Source: JBAXTE01 sp963556065 | GTDB lineage: Bacteria > Bacteroidota > Bacteroidia > Bacteroidales > WCHB1-69 | Assembly: GCA_963556065.3 (NCBI GenBank) | Contig: CAUVYH020000010.1 | Span: 105,266 to 169,265 of the forward strand | Length of the DNA: 64,000 nt | Reading direction: 5' to 3' | Shown here: piece by piece, positions 1 to 9,184 of the stretch | Layout of the letters: each line of letters opens with the position of its first letter | Position numbering within the stretch: the stretch's first letter is position 1 | Program-made: the position numbers and the translations under genes | Notes under the pieces: generated by a model | The model's database searches: none | What the model was told of the DNA's origin: nothing | What the model saw: only the letters and a program-made list of their open reading frames with translations

Positions 1-133
1 ACGGATTGCCGGACGTGCCATTTCCAGTGGCATCGTTCCCAGTGCTGCTGTTTACATATATTGTCTGTCCGAATAGTTCAATGCTTGCAAAAAGCAACGC
101 GAGGATTGTGGTTGTTGTAATTCTTGACTTCAT
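1..133 (-). CDS. Secreted surface protein, N-terminal fragment
   Basis: This is the first 44 codons of a gene that runs off the left edge. The ATG lies at 131-133 on the minus strand, 21 bases after the stop of the LamG protein, so the two are probably co-transcribed. The start reads MKSRITTTTILALLFASIE, a typical signal peptide, and the mature part begins near QTIYVNSSTGNDATGNG. That opening is common in right-handed parallel beta-helix proteins of Bacteroidota, often type IX secretion cargo. The family is inferred from this short stretch only; secretion is well supported. Confidence 0.6.
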   Translation of the reverse strand, partial: MKSRITTTTILALLFASIELFGQTIYVNSSTGNDATGNGTSGNP

Positions 134-154
134 AATCGTTAGTTGGTTGATACT

Positions 155-3094
155 TTATTTTATTGTGATTTTTTTTGTGAAATTCTGCTTATTTGTCGAT
201 ATTCTGGCCAAATACATTGCTTTGCCGAAGTTGTTCAGGTCTATTGTGGGTTTATCTCCCTGATACACCAATTTCCCGTCAAGTGTGAATATGCTGACTT
301 GTATGATAGTTTCTTGTGTCGGACAGATAATGTATAGAATATTGTTGCTTTCCCAGACTGTTGGGCTTGGCTCTTTTTGTGGGTTTTCAAGGGACATTGG
401 CAATGGATCGATAAACTGGAACCTGCTTGAGGCATCGCCTACCGATGCGTTAAATGTGTAAGGAGCATTGGGTTCAACAATGGTTTGTTTTACATTGTCG
501 TATAAACGCGGAATATAATTGCCGGTTAGAGTGTGGGTGAACAGCAGCTGGTGAGTTCCTGTTTCGGCATAATCGATGTAAACATACTTTCCGACCACGT
601 TTTCCGGTGCATTCAGTGTGCTGATGGCCAACGGGCTGTTGTCGTTTTTAGTCGTGTGCATCTGTGGGGAACTTGTGCTTCCGGGGAGTTTAACGGCATC
701 GGTTTCGAAGTTGAAGTTGTCGGATCCGTTGCTGTTGAATGCAATAACCGTTTCATCACTATTGTTGTTTATGCTAACATTGACTCTGATAATATCTGCC
801 GGCTCTTCATTGACGTTTTTCAGGTAGGATACGCTGTTGTGAAGCCTAACGCTGTTGTTCATGCTTATGGCGGCGCCTGCTGCTGAGGCCTGAACAAAGA
901 ATCCCTGTTCCATGGCTATATACCGAGAGCCTCCATTCGTTCCGACGCTTCCGTTCCACGTAGCATACTGGTTGTTGTTCCATGCATAAATGGTATTGCC
1001 GATATTTGTTTTTGTCCATCCGCTGGCGGCATTCCAGTCGATGGCACTTGGGTATGGGTTGCCGATTAGGTTCCATCCGGTAGTGCTACTCGCAGCGCCT
1101 GTTAGCTGAACGGACGGCGTTACGGTTCCGTTGTTGACAGTTCCCGAGAATGTCCTGATTTCGTTGGCATTGTTGGTCCACACGGAGAACCCTTGTCCTG
1201 TTGGCATCGGAATGGTGGTAGGAACGATATATGAGCCAAAAGCGTTGGTAGCCTCATTATAAGGCCGTAGCCAAATGTTCTGAAAAACACCGGATAGGCC
1301 GGCGGTGATGGGGGAGCTTACCAAGTGCCATTTACTGGCAGAAAGGTACCTGTCTATTTTGTATGTTCCGGATCCGGATAACGTGTTGGTAATTAAAGAG
1401 CCGTCGCCTGATGCCGTTGATTTAACATTTATTGTTCCTTTGTTTATGGTGTTTCCGGCAAACGTCATTTGTGCTCCTTGATTTAGAGTCAATGAATTAA
1501 CAGAGGATAAATAGATGCTTCCGTAATTTAGTGCGGTGCTGAATCCAAAACTATTTCCGTTACTTGAATTGTATAAGCCAAAACTTTGTCCGTTCGTAGG
1601 AGCTCCATTTGTCCAATTATCAGCGTTTGTCCATGAATTGTCTTCGGCTCCTGTCCATGTGTTAAAAGCAGATGAGGGTACCCAGTCTGTAGCAGCATCC
1701 ATGTTGGTTAGCGTTCCATTGTTTCCATTAGATGTCATGTCATACAGAGTAGTGCCATCAAATTGATCCATACGGTAATAACCAACCAGTCCTGTTTCGT
1801 TTCCCAGAAGGGTTTTCATCATGTTCTCTTGTATTTCAGTTTCACTGCGATTGGTGTTCCAAATTCTTACCTCATCAATGTTTCCATTCAGATAGTGAGA
1901 GTTTTCAGCATTCCAACTTCCAATCCAGAAATTTGTTCCGGAGTCATTTATGGTTTTAGTGCTCCCGATATCGGTTGTGCCATCGAGTCGTCCGTTAATA
2001 TAAACCTTCAAATACCTGCCATCGAAGGTTCCGCAGACGTGGTACCATTGATTTGTTTGTAAAGCAGAGTTTGATGTTATAGCCCACCAATCGCTCCAAC
2101 TTCTACCTGCAATAAATATGATTTTTCCGGGACTTCCTCCAAGGTTGGTGGCGTTAGCGAATAATCCATAGCCCTCACGAGAGCCTCCGTGAATTATTTT
2201 TCCGGCGATAAGCATTCCTCCGGAAGTGGAATTTATCTTTACCCATGCTTCTACACTGACTTTGCTTGTAAGCTGCAACGAAGCATTGTTCGGAATATTA
2301 ATGTAATCATTGCTGCCATCAAAGTCTAAAGTCTGCTTAGAGCCTCCAAAACATCCGGAAAATTTCCATAAAGGTCCGTTTGTTAGCGTGCCGTTATTCC
2401 CATTTGAACTATTATCGGTTAATGTTGTGCCGCTGCCATCATTCATTTTGTAATATGCAATTAAGTTTGCTTGAACAGACAGCTCTTTATACATGTTTGC
2501 TTTTATTTGGGCTTCCGATCGTGCTGTGTTCCATATTCTCACTTCGTCAATATTTCCTTGAAATGGAAGAGCATACCCACCAGTACAAGGATTTGATCCT
2601 ATTAATGTGTTGTTTGAAACATTAAAACCTGTACCTGGAACTCCACCTACATCGCTATAAATTAATTTGCCATCTACATACATGTAAACAGAACTCGTGG
2701 TGCTGTTTCTAACTCCTGCAACATGATGCCATTTTCCGTCGTTAACAGCATAGGCAGCATCGGAATTACTAGCTGTTCCATTTACATACATTCTTAAATT
2801 TCCTGAATCATATAACTCAAGAACCCAAGCTTGAGTCCTTGGATCGGGAGAGGAATTGTAGTTGTAATTGCCTACAATACATTGTCGGCCGACATAACTT
2901 GTTTTAATCCATGCTTCAATAGTATAACTTCCTTGCGCTAGTTGTGCAATTGCTGTTGGTGTTCCTATTAGAACGTTGTCGTTTGAACCATCAAATTTTA
3001 AGCAGTATCCTCCTTGTGAGTTGTCTTGTGCTTTTGCCGTTAATAATAGTGCAGAAATTGAAATTCCACAATATAAAACTTTTATTAAATTCAT
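155..3094 (-). CDS. Secreted protein with two LamG domains and type IX sorting domain
   Basis: A 979-residue cell-surface protein. A signal peptide (about residues 1-22) is followed by two LamG/concanavalin-A-like domains (roughly 28-215 and 250-460). Each ends with the hallmark GNIDEVRIWNT followed by a helix. A WTGAEDNSW...NW motif (about 485) leads into a region shared with the neighbouring VCBS protein, containing WNLIGNPYPSAIDWNAA. The last 70 residues form a type IX (Por) C-terminal sorting domain ending in FTKKITIK. LamG domains usually bind carbohydrate or protein; no catalytic residues are evident. The shared block of about 930 bp (415-1345) is nearly identical at the DNA level to 3955-4886. 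The true ligand is unknown. Confidence 0.85.
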   Translation of the reverse strand: MNLIKVLYCGISISALLLTAKAQDNSQGGYCLKFDGSNDNVLIGTPTAIAQLAQGSYTIEAWIKTSYVGRQCIVGNYNYNSSPDPRTQAWVLELYDSGNLRMYVNGTASNSDAAYAVNDGKWHHVAGVRNSTTSSVYMYVDGKLIYSDVGGVPGTGFNVSNNTLIGSNPCTGGYALPFQGNIDEVRIWNTARSEAQIKANMYKELSVQANLIAYYKMNDGSGTTLTDNSSNGNNGTLTNGPLWKFSGCFGGSKQTLDFDGSNDYINIPNNASLQLTSKVSVEAWVKINSTSGGMLIAGKIIHGGSREGYGLFANATNLGGSPGKIIFIAGRSWSDWWAITSNSALQTNQWYHVCGTFDGRYLKVYINGRLDGTTDIGSTKTINDSGTNFWIGSWNAENSHYLNGNIDEVRIWNTNRSETEIQENMMKTLLGNETGLVGYYRMDQFDGTTLYDMTSNGNNGTLTNMDAATDWVPSSAFNTWTGAEDNSWTNADNWTNGAPTNGQSFGLYNSSNGNSFGFSTALNYGSIYLSSVNSLTLNQGAQMTFAGNTINKGTINVKSTASGDGSLITNTLSGSGTYKIDRYLSASKWHLVSSPITAGLSGVFQNIWLRPYNEATNAFGSYIVPTTIPMPTGQGFSVWTNNANEIRTFSGTVNNGTVTPSVQLTGAASSTTGWNLIGNPYPSAIDWNAASGWTKTNIGNTIYAWNNNQYATWNGSVGTNGGSRYIAMEQGFFVQASAAGAAISMNNSVRLHNSVSYLKNVNEEPADIIRVNVSINNNSDETVIAFNSNGSDNFNFETDAVKLPGSTSSPQMHTTKNDNSPLAISTLNAPENVVGKYVYIDYAETGTHQLLFTHTLTGNYIPRLYDNVKQTIVEPNAPYTFNASVGDASSRFQFIDPLPMSLENPQKEPSPTVWESNNILYIICPTQETIIQVSIFTLDGKLVYQGDKPTIDLNNFGKAMYLARISTNKQNFTKKITIK

Positions 3095-3448
3095 AATATT
3101 AACTTTTTATAATTGAATAATGTGTAATTATTTGTTGTTCAATTTTCTTTGAAAATATTTTAAACATTGATAGCCTCCTTGTGCTAAGTTTCTGAATTTA
3201 TTTAACGGTTGTTTTTTGTATTTATGTCTTGATCGAGCCCATAATTTAATTGCATTATTTTATAAGAGTATAATTTCTTTATCTTTGGTTGCTATTATAG
3301 AAACTTTTCTTAAATTTAGGTGTAGCGTGTTTTATTCTTTGAAAAATAAAATTCCGTTCGATTCGATATTTTATAAAAACAAAATCATTTGCCGGTTTTT
3401 ACCGACAAATGATTTCAGGTTAATAAAAGAATTGAATACATTCATTTC
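3095..3448. other. Intergenic region between the PID-CTERM and LamG genes
   Basis: AT-rich, with no convincing coding sequence. It holds the hairpin terminator of the upstream operon (3382-3415) and must hold the promoter of the LamG gene. I found no exact TAnnTTTG box in it. Confidence 0.5.
3382..3415 (-). terminator. Rho-independent terminator after the VCBS/PID-CTERM operon
   Basis: Arms 3382-3391 and 3406-3415 pair perfectly over 10 bp, continued by CGGT/ACCG after one mismatch. Reading on the minus strand, the hairpin is followed by TTTTGTTTTTAT. It sits 34 bases after the stop of the small PID-CTERM gene. Confidence 0.7.
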
Positions 3449-3676
3449 TTATTCGTCTTTTCCCTTTTTCTTGTGCAATGATTTTATTCCATAAGCTGCT
3501 CCTGCAATCAACAATGCCAAAGCACCACCGTCTAAAGGTGCACCGACAGGTGGATCTCCACCGCCAGGTCCACCGCCAGGTCCACCGGGACCTTGTGCAT
3601 AAGTTGACAGTGTGGCTGTTGCGATTAGAACGAATGCAACAACGGCTATTTTTCTTAAAAGTGAGCTTTTTTTCAT
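3449..3676 (-). CDS. Small secreted protein with PID-CTERM-type sorting tail
   Basis: A 75-residue protein: signal peptide (1-27, ending around STYAQ), a Gly/Pro-rich stretch (GPGGPGGGPGGGDPP), then a C-terminal tripartite signal with APLDGGALALLIAGAAYG, a hydrophobic segment and a basic tail with HKKKGK. This pattern matches the PID-CTERM class of small Bacteroidota proteins, thought to be sorted or cleaved by an exosortase/archaeosortase-like enzyme. It starts 19 bases after the stop of the VCBS protein, so they form an operon ending at the hairpin 3382-3415. Almost nothing remains between the two signals, so it may be a minimal surface anchor or a processed peptide. Its function is unknown. 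Confidence 0.7.
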   Translation of the reverse strand: MKKSSLLRKIAVVAFVLIATATLSTYAQGPGGPGGGPGGGDPPVGAPLDGGALALLIAGAAYGIKSLHKKKGKDE

Positions 3677-3695
3677 ATTATATAAGTTTTTGAAT

Positions 3696-6395
3696 TTATT
3701 TGACGGTTATTTTCTGTACTTGCGTTTTCTTAGTTGTAATTACTTTCACCACATAAATTCCGGAAGAAAGGTTCTTTAAATCGGTAGCCGGTTGATCTCC
3801 CCGACAAACCAATCTGCCGTCTGCACTGTATATTTGTATTTGTTTGATCTGTTCGTCCGTAGGATTAATAATGTACAACATCCTGTTGCTTTCCCAAATC
3901 GTTAGGTTGGTATTTTCTGCGGTGTTGCTTACCGATAAAGGTGCCGATTCCACAAACTGGAACCTGCTTGAGGGATCGCCTACCGATGCGTTAAATGTGT
4001 AAGGAGTATTGGGTTCAACAATGGTTTGTTTTACATTGTCGTATAAACGCGGAATATAATTGCCGGTTAGAGTATGGGTGAACAGCAGCTGGTGAGTTCC
4101 TGTTTCGGCATAATCGATGTAAACATACTTTCCGACCACGTTTTCCAGTGCATTCAGTGTGCTAATGGCCAATCGACTGTTGTCGTTTTTTATTGTATGC
4201 ATTTGAGGCGAGTTTGTGTTTCCGGGAAGTTTAATGGCATCGGTTTGGAAGTTAAAATTATCGGAGCCGTTATTGTTGAGTGCAATAACCGTTTCATCAC
4301 TGTTGTTGTTCATGCTAACTTTGACTCTAATGATATCAGAAGGTTCTTCATTAACGTTTTTCATATAAGTTACACTGTTGTGAAGCCTAACACTGTTGTT
4401 CATGCTTATGGCGGCACTTGCTGCTGAGGCCTGAACGAAGAATCCCTGTTCCATGGCTACATACCGGGAGCCTCCATTCGTTCCGACGGTCCCGTTCCAT
4501 GTAGCATACTGGTTGTTGTTCCATACATAAATGGAACTTCCGATACTTGTTTTTGTCCATCCGCTGGCGGCATTCCAATCTATGGCACTTGGGTATGGGT
4601 TGCCGATCAGGTTCCATCCGGTACTAGGTCCGGCAGCACCTGTAAGTTGTATGGAAGGAGTCACGGTGCCGTGGTTTATTAAACCTGAGAATGTCCTGAT
4701 TTCGTTGGCAGTGTTGGTCCACACGGAGAATCCTTGTCCGGTTGGCATCGGAATGGTGGTAGGGACGATATATGCGCCAAAAGTGTTGGTCGCCTCATTA
4801 TAAGGCCGCAACCAGATATTTTCAAAAACACCAGATAGTCCGGTGGTGATGGGGGAACTTACCAAGTGCCATTTACTGGCGGCTAAATAACGATTTACGT
4901 TATAAGTTCCCGAACCGGAAATTGTTCCCGATATAAGCAGGGAACCATCGCCTGAAGCGGTACTGCCAATGTTGATTGTTCCGTTGTTTGTAAGAGAACC
5001 GGTAATGGTAAATGTTTGATTTGCCGGTATTTCTATGCTTGTTCCGGTTGCCACGGTAATGTTGTTAATCGTAGGATTAATTTCCAATTCCGGATAGTTG
5101 GGAAGCCCTGTAGGTATTATAATGTTTGCACCTGAAGAAGGAATTCCTAAATCCCAATTGCCTGCATTGTTCCAATCGGTGGAGACTGCTCCCGTCCATG
5201 TGTAAGTGCTCGGGTTGTTTATCAATACTATGAAAGTGTTAGAATTTATTGCCGCGATGTCGTCTCTTCCGTCATTGTTCATGTCGGCAATGCTAAGTCT
5301 GTTGACTCCGGAAAAGGTATATGTGTATGGAGTTGCAGCGAAAGTACCGTCTCCGTTTCCGCTAAATACTGCGATGCTACTTCCCGCAACGGCAATATCC
5401 AGAAATCCGTCAGAATTTAGATCGCCGACTTCAACCCATTTTGGAGTGGTTACCGAATATAATACTACGGGGTCAAATGTTCCCGTTCCGTCTGCTGAAT
5501 TTATTAAAACTCCAATGGCATTACCGTTATAACTTGCGGCAACAATATCAGGATATCCGTCATCATTAAAGTCTCCGGTGGCAACACCTCTTATATTTGA
5601 TGTTGATGAGCCGGTTATATTATAATCTGTATAAACGGCACTGTTAAATCCGCCTGCACCATCGTTTAATAATACTCTGACTTTAGCTTCTGCCGGAACG
5701 GCTGCAACAATATCTTTAAACCCGTCCCCATTGAAATCGCCCATTGAATACCCGTAAGCAGCGTTATCTGACGAGGCAATAATCCATTGAACTCTATTAA
5801 ATGAAAAATTGTTTACTCCGGTTGAGGTGTTTAAAAATTTTGAAAGCATAGTATTTCCCCCGGTTACAATGTCAGGTTTGCCGTCATTGTTTAAATCTCC
5901 GGTTACCATATCATAAGAAAATCTATTCCCGCTAAATGTAGGGGTCATGTTTGTAAAACCATCTGCACCATCTCCCTGATATAAATAGTAATTGCCGCAA
6001 TTGCAGTTCGAAGTAAACGCAAAATCTCTGTTTCCGTCTGAGTCGTAATCTCCCGATGTGATCCCCAGACTGGCATATCCTCCGGTGTTTTCAATAATGC
6101 TGCTTCCCCAAACAGAGGAACCCGTATTGTATTTTATGTATGTTACAATGTTTGAGCTTGACGGCGTTGTATTGTTGTAATTCTGAGCATGCGTGACAAT
6201 TGCTTCCGGTCTGCCTGCATTGTCAAAATTGCCTACCGTGATGTCGAATGCACTACTTGTAATAGTGATAGGACCCTCAGCGGAGAAACTAAACTGTGAA
6301 TAGCAATTGGTTATGGAAACGACTAACAAGATTATAATACAACTTGCTAGGAGATGTCCCTTTTTAGACAAAGAATTTTGTATTTTTTTTTTCAT
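3696..6395 (-). CDS. Secreted FG-GAP/VCBS repeat protein with type IX sorting domain
   Basis: An 899-residue surface protein. After the signal peptide (about 1-33) come FG-GAP/VCBS repeats to about residue 390, visible as recurrent calcium-binding loops: DYDSDGNRDF, DLNNDGKPDIV, DFNGDGFKDIV, DFNDDGYPDIV, DLNSDGFLDIA, DMNNDGRDDIA. These probably form a seven-bladed propeller as in integrin-alpha-like adhesins. A WTGAVSTDWNNAGNW motif precedes the region shared almost unchanged with the LamG protein, and a type IX sorting domain ends in VQKITVK. The final 75 residues differ clearly from the LamG protein although the block just before them is almost identical. It is likely an adhesin or structural protein; the ligand is unknown. 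Confidence 0.85.
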   Translation of the reverse strand: MKKKIQNSLSKKGHLLASCIIILLVVSITNCYSQFSFSAEGPITITSSAFDITVGNFDNAGRPEAIVTHAQNYNNTTPSSSNIVTYIKYNTGSSVWGSSIIENTGGYASLGITSGDYDSDGNRDFAFTSNCNCGNYYLYQGDGADGFTNMTPTFSGNRFSYDMVTGDLNNDGKPDIVTGGNTMLSKFLNTSTGVNNFSFNRVQWIIASSDNAAYGYSMGDFNGDGFKDIVAAVPAEAKVRVLLNDGAGGFNSAVYTDYNITGSSTSNIRGVATGDFNDDGYPDIVAASYNGNAIGVLINSADGTGTFDPVVLYSVTTPKWVEVGDLNSDGFLDIAVAGSSIAVFSGNGDGTFAATPYTYTFSGVNRLSIADMNNDGRDDIAAINSNTFIVLINNPSTYTWTGAVSTDWNNAGNWDLGIPSSGANIIIPTGLPNYPELEINPTINNITVATGTSIEIPANQTFTITGSLTNNGTINIGSTASGDGSLLISGTISGSGTYNVNRYLAASKWHLVSSPITTGLSGVFENIWLRPYNEATNTFGAYIVPTTIPMPTGQGFSVWTNTANEIRTFSGLINHGTVTPSIQLTGAAGPSTGWNLIGNPYPSAIDWNAASGWTKTSIGSSIYVWNNNQYATWNGTVGTNGGSRYVAMEQGFFVQASAASAAISMNNSVRLHNSVTYMKNVNEEPSDIIRVKVSMNNNSDETVIALNNNGSDNFNFQTDAIKLPGNTNSPQMHTIKNDNSRLAISTLNALENVVGKYVYIDYAETGTHQLLFTHTLTGNYIPRLYDNVKQTIVEPNTPYTFNASVGDPSSRFQFVESAPLSVSNTAENTNLTIWESNRMLYIINPTDEQIKQIQIYSADGRLVCRGDQPATDLKNLSSGIYVVKVITTKKTQVQKITVK

Positions 6396-6838
6396 AATAT
6401 ATTTGGTTTAGATTAATATTTGTTTCATGAATGATTATGTTGACTGTTATATATTTGTTTGATAATCTAATAATAAAAAATTGCGAATTTCGTAAAAATA
6501 ATATTCATAATTTTATTATTCAAAGTATGTTGGATAATAACAATAATTTTAAAATTTAGTAACTGTCTATTTATTAGGTCGTTGTATGTTTTGTGTTAAG
6601 TGTAAAATCTTAGTGAAGCAAAAATAATAAAAAATATACTAAAATGCAAATATTGCAATATTTTTTTGATAAAATATATTAACATCTATTTTTAAATCCT
6701 AAGAGAATAGGTATATACAAGGCTTTTTTAGAATGATTATAAATTAAATGTGTTAAAATATTGCACAAAAATTAAGTTAAGCGGAAAATACATGTTACTT
6801 CTGCAATTGTGTCGGATTTGTATAAATAGCAAAATCGG
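6396..6838. other. AT-rich intergenic region upstream of the VCBS gene
   Basis: No coding sequence is seen in these 443 bases. They carry a candidate minus-strand promoter (6619-6650) for the VCBS/PID-CTERM operon and the end region of the pyrKD transcript. No clear terminator for pyrD is visible. Confidence 0.5.
6619..6650 (-). promoter_or_regulatory. Candidate Bacteroidota promoter of the VCBS operon
   Basis: On the minus strand TTTG (6650-6647) is followed after 20 bases by TATTTTTG (6626-6619), fitting the TTTG-N19-21-TAnnTTTG consensus. It lies 224 bases before the start codon, which implies a long leader. Confidence 0.5.
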
Positions 6839-7750
6839 TTATTCTTCTAGTCCTCCAATAATGTCATATACCGATTTGAATCCGTGTTGGTTGAGATATT
6901 CATCGATACCGGTCACAATTTTTTCGCTGACCGTAGGGTCGATAAAATTGGCCGTTCCTACTTGGATGGCTGTTGCACCGGCAAGGAGAAATTCAATGGC
7001 ATCGGTTGCATTCATAATTCCTCCCAAACCTACAATAGGAATTTTTACCGCCTTGCTCACTTGCCAGACCATCCGAAGTGCCACGGGTTTCACTGCCGGC
7101 CCGGATAATCCGCCGGTTATCGTGGAAAGAACAGGCCTGCGACGTTCTGCATCAATAGCCATTCCCAACAGCGTGTTGATTAGTGAAACGCCATCGGCTC
7201 CCGCATCTTCCACCGATTTTGCGATTTCTGCAATGTTGGTTACGTTGGGAGATAGTTTCACGATCATGGTCTTTTTATAGGCTTCGCGAACCGCTTTGGT
7301 CACGGCTTGAGCAGAAGCGCACGAAGTACCGAAAGCCATTCCACCCTCTTTCACATTCGGACACGAAATATTCAGTTCAATTGCTGGGATGGCATCCAAG
7401 TCGTTCAACTTTTCGGCTACAGCAACGTAATCTTCCAGCGTAGAGCCCGAAACATTCACCAGAATATGGGTGTTGTAATGTTTGATTTTAGGATAAATAT
7501 TTTCGATAAAATAATCCACACCATTATTTTGAAGTCCCACTGCATTCAGCATTCCCGAAGGAGTTTCGGCCATGCGCGGATAAGGATTCCCTTCCCGATG
7601 ATGAATGGTTGTTCCTTTTACAATGATTCCACCCAGCGCATTGATGTTCATAAAATCTTCATACTCGGGTCCATAGCCAAACGTACCCGAAGCGGTCATC
7701 ACGGGGTTTTTGCATTCGAGAGCACCGATATTTACTTTTAAATTTGCCAT
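6839..7750 (-). CDS. pyrD: Dihydroorotate dehydrogenase B, catalytic subunit
   Basis: Class 1B dihydroorotate dehydrogenase (303 residues, full length). It oxidises dihydroorotate to orotate in de novo pyrimidine synthesis, with FMN in a TIM barrel. Visible motifs are ASGTFGYG near the N-terminus, ELNISCPNV carrying the conserved class-1 active-site Cys, VKLSPNV, GGLSGPAVKP and GLGGI with the phosphate-binding loop. The start overlaps the end of pyrK by 13 bases, which fits the known heterotetramer of PyrD with the electron-transfer subunit PyrK and suggests coupled translation. Soluble cytoplasmic enzyme using NAD through PyrK. Confidence 0.96.
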   Translation of the reverse strand: MANLKVNIGALECKNPVMTASGTFGYGPEYEDFMNINALGGIIVKGTTIHHREGNPYPRMAETPSGMLNAVGLQNNGVDYFIENIYPKIKHYNTHILVNVSGSTLEDYVAVAEKLNDLDAIPAIELNISCPNVKEGGMAFGTSCASAQAVTKAVREAYKKTMIVKLSPNVTNIAEIAKSVEDAGADGVSLINTLLGMAIDAERRRPVLSTITGGLSGPAVKPVALRMVWQVSKAVKIPIVGLGGIMNATDAIEFLLAGATAIQVGTANFIDPTVSEKIVTGIDEYLNQHGFKSVYDIIGGLEE

Positions 7751-8508
7751 TTCAGTTGATTTACGTTAAACACAGGACCTTCGGTACATACACATTTATG
7801 ACCTTCTTTGGTGTCGGTGACACAGCATAGGCAGGCTCCGATTCCGCATGCCATGGTGTTTTCGAGCGATACCTCGCATTCTATTCCGGCAGCTACCGCT
7901 TTTTGTGCCACGGCCTTCATCATCGGCTCAGGACCACAAACGAAGACTTTGTCATATTCGCCTATCCTGCTAAAAATTGAATGCGCGGTGATAAGCCCTT
8001 TTTCCTCAAGGGAGCCATCTTCCGTGATGACTTCCACGGTGCCCAGGTTTTTGAACTCATCCAATAAATGAATTCCTTCGGCATTGCGGGCACCAAACAA
8101 TAGGGCGGGCTGAATTTTGTTTTCAACCATTTTTTTTGCCAAATAGAGTAGTGGGGCTACTCCACAGCCGCCACCCACAAGCAACGGCTTTTTCGATTCA
8201 TTAAAATCGAAGCCATTTCCCAATGGATATACCACGTTGAGTGAATTTCCAACTTTTATTTTAGACAAATGCCGGGTTCCACAACCGACAATTTTAATAA
8301 AGAAGCCGATGCTGTTATCGGAAATCCGGACATCGTGAACACTGATCGGGCGACGAAGAAAGGTTGTCTTCGAATCAGGGATATCTATATTTACAAACTG
8401 ACCGGGTTTTACATCCGATAAATCACCTTTGCTTTGGGCATAAACCACAAAGTGCTCGTGATTGAGCTGTTTTATTTCGGTAATCGTTAAGTCTTCTATC
8501 CGTTTCAT
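7738..8508 (-). CDS. pyrK: Dihydroorotate dehydrogenase electron transfer subunit
   Basis: A 256-residue ferredoxin-reductase-type subunit passing electrons from PyrD FMN through FAD and a 2Fe-2S cluster to NAD. The FAD-binding FLRRPISVHDV is at about 50, the nucleotide-binding loop LVGGGCGVAPLLYLAK at about 110, and the C-terminal cluster motif CGIGACLCCVTDT followed by CVCTEGPVF supplies four cysteines. It is first in the pyrKD operon; the terminator of the upstream DUF5606 gene lies between them, so pyrKD probably has its own promoter within the 65-base gap or is fed by read-through. Confidence 0.95.
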   Translation of the reverse strand: MKRIEDLTITEIKQLNHEHFVVYAQSKGDLSDVKPGQFVNIDIPDSKTTFLRRPISVHDVRISDNSIGFFIKIVGCGTRHLSKIKVGNSLNVVYPLGNGFDFNESKKPLLVGGGCGVAPLLYLAKKMVENKIQPALLFGARNAEGIHLLDEFKNLGTVEVITEDGSLEEKGLITAHSIFSRIGEYDKVFVCGPEPMMKAVAQKAVAAGIECEVSLENTMACGIGACLCCVTDTKEGHKCVCTEGPVFNVNQLKWQI

Positions 8509-8542
8509 CTTATTTTATCAGGTTTGATTTTGGAAATTTCCG

Positions 8543-8568
8543 AAAAAAAAGTCCGCAATGGCGGACTT
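8543..8568 (-). terminator. Rho-independent terminator after the DUF5606 gene
   Basis: Perfect 8-bp stem (8549-8556 with 8561-8568) and loop AATG. On the minus strand it is followed by an eight-base T run. It lies between the DUF5606 stop and pyrK. Confidence 0.85.
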
Positions 8569-8573
8569 GATAA

Positions 8574-9008
8574 CTATTTGTTTTCTTCTTCCGAAACCGG
8601 AGCCTCGGTGGTCTCTTCCTCGGAAGTCAAATCAAGCAAATTATTTTGGACTAACAGATTGTACCAGGAGAAAAGTTTTTTCATGTCCGATACATAAACC
8701 CGGTCGCGGTCGAATTCCGGCAAGATTTCTTCCATGTATTGCTTGATTAATTTTACATCAGATTTTGGGTCAATAGCAGGCCCGCCATTCTCTTTTTCGT
8801 AAATGGATTTAAAAACATCCTTAAGTGGAACGTCTTTCTCATAAGTAAACATGCTGATTTCTTCTAAAGAGCTGATGCGGTCAGTGGCAAAAGCCGGAAA
8901 ACGTTTTTTATCGGCAATGGATTCTACAATTACACCGGTTTTGCTTCTTGATACAAGAATAAATAAGCCGCTTTTCCCAGATATGGATAGAATTTCACTT
9001 AGTTTCAT
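8574..9008 (-). CDS. DUF5606 family protein
   Basis: A 144-residue soluble protein of a family restricted to Bacteroidota. The recognisable N-terminus MKLSEILSISGKSGLFILVS and the core VIVESIADKKRFPAFATDRI match DUF5606, and an acidic tail (EEETTEAPVSEEENK) ends it. No catalytic motif is seen. A -7 box TAATTTTG (minus strand, 9065-9058) lies 50 bases upstream, and a strong terminator follows, so this is a single-gene transcript. Its function is unknown. Confidence 0.8.
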   Translation of the reverse strand: MKLSEILSISGKSGLFILVSRSKTGVIVESIADKKRFPAFATDRISSLEEISMFTYEKDVPLKDVFKSIYEKENGGPAIDPKSDVKLIKQYMEEILPEFDRDRVYVSDMKKLFSWYNLLVQNNLLDLTSEEETTEAPVSEEENK

Positions 9009-9184
9009 TCGCTGTTCTTTTAGTTATTGTTAATGATAAGTTTCGTTATTTTGGTTTCAAAATTAATCATAAAGAATATTAGTTGTTGCTTTTTTTTTAG
9101 AATGGGTAATATTTTTTTTAAATTGCCTAATTTTTATGGTGTTGTATTTTTTTTAATGTTCTGAAAATGTGTGTTTTGACAAAA

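Noticed and set aside
533..4427. Matching 117-codon plus-strand ORFs at 533-886 and 4074-4427
   Set aside because: They are antisense shadows of the duplicated block shared by the LamG and VCBS genes; their similarity merely reflects the DNA identity of that block.
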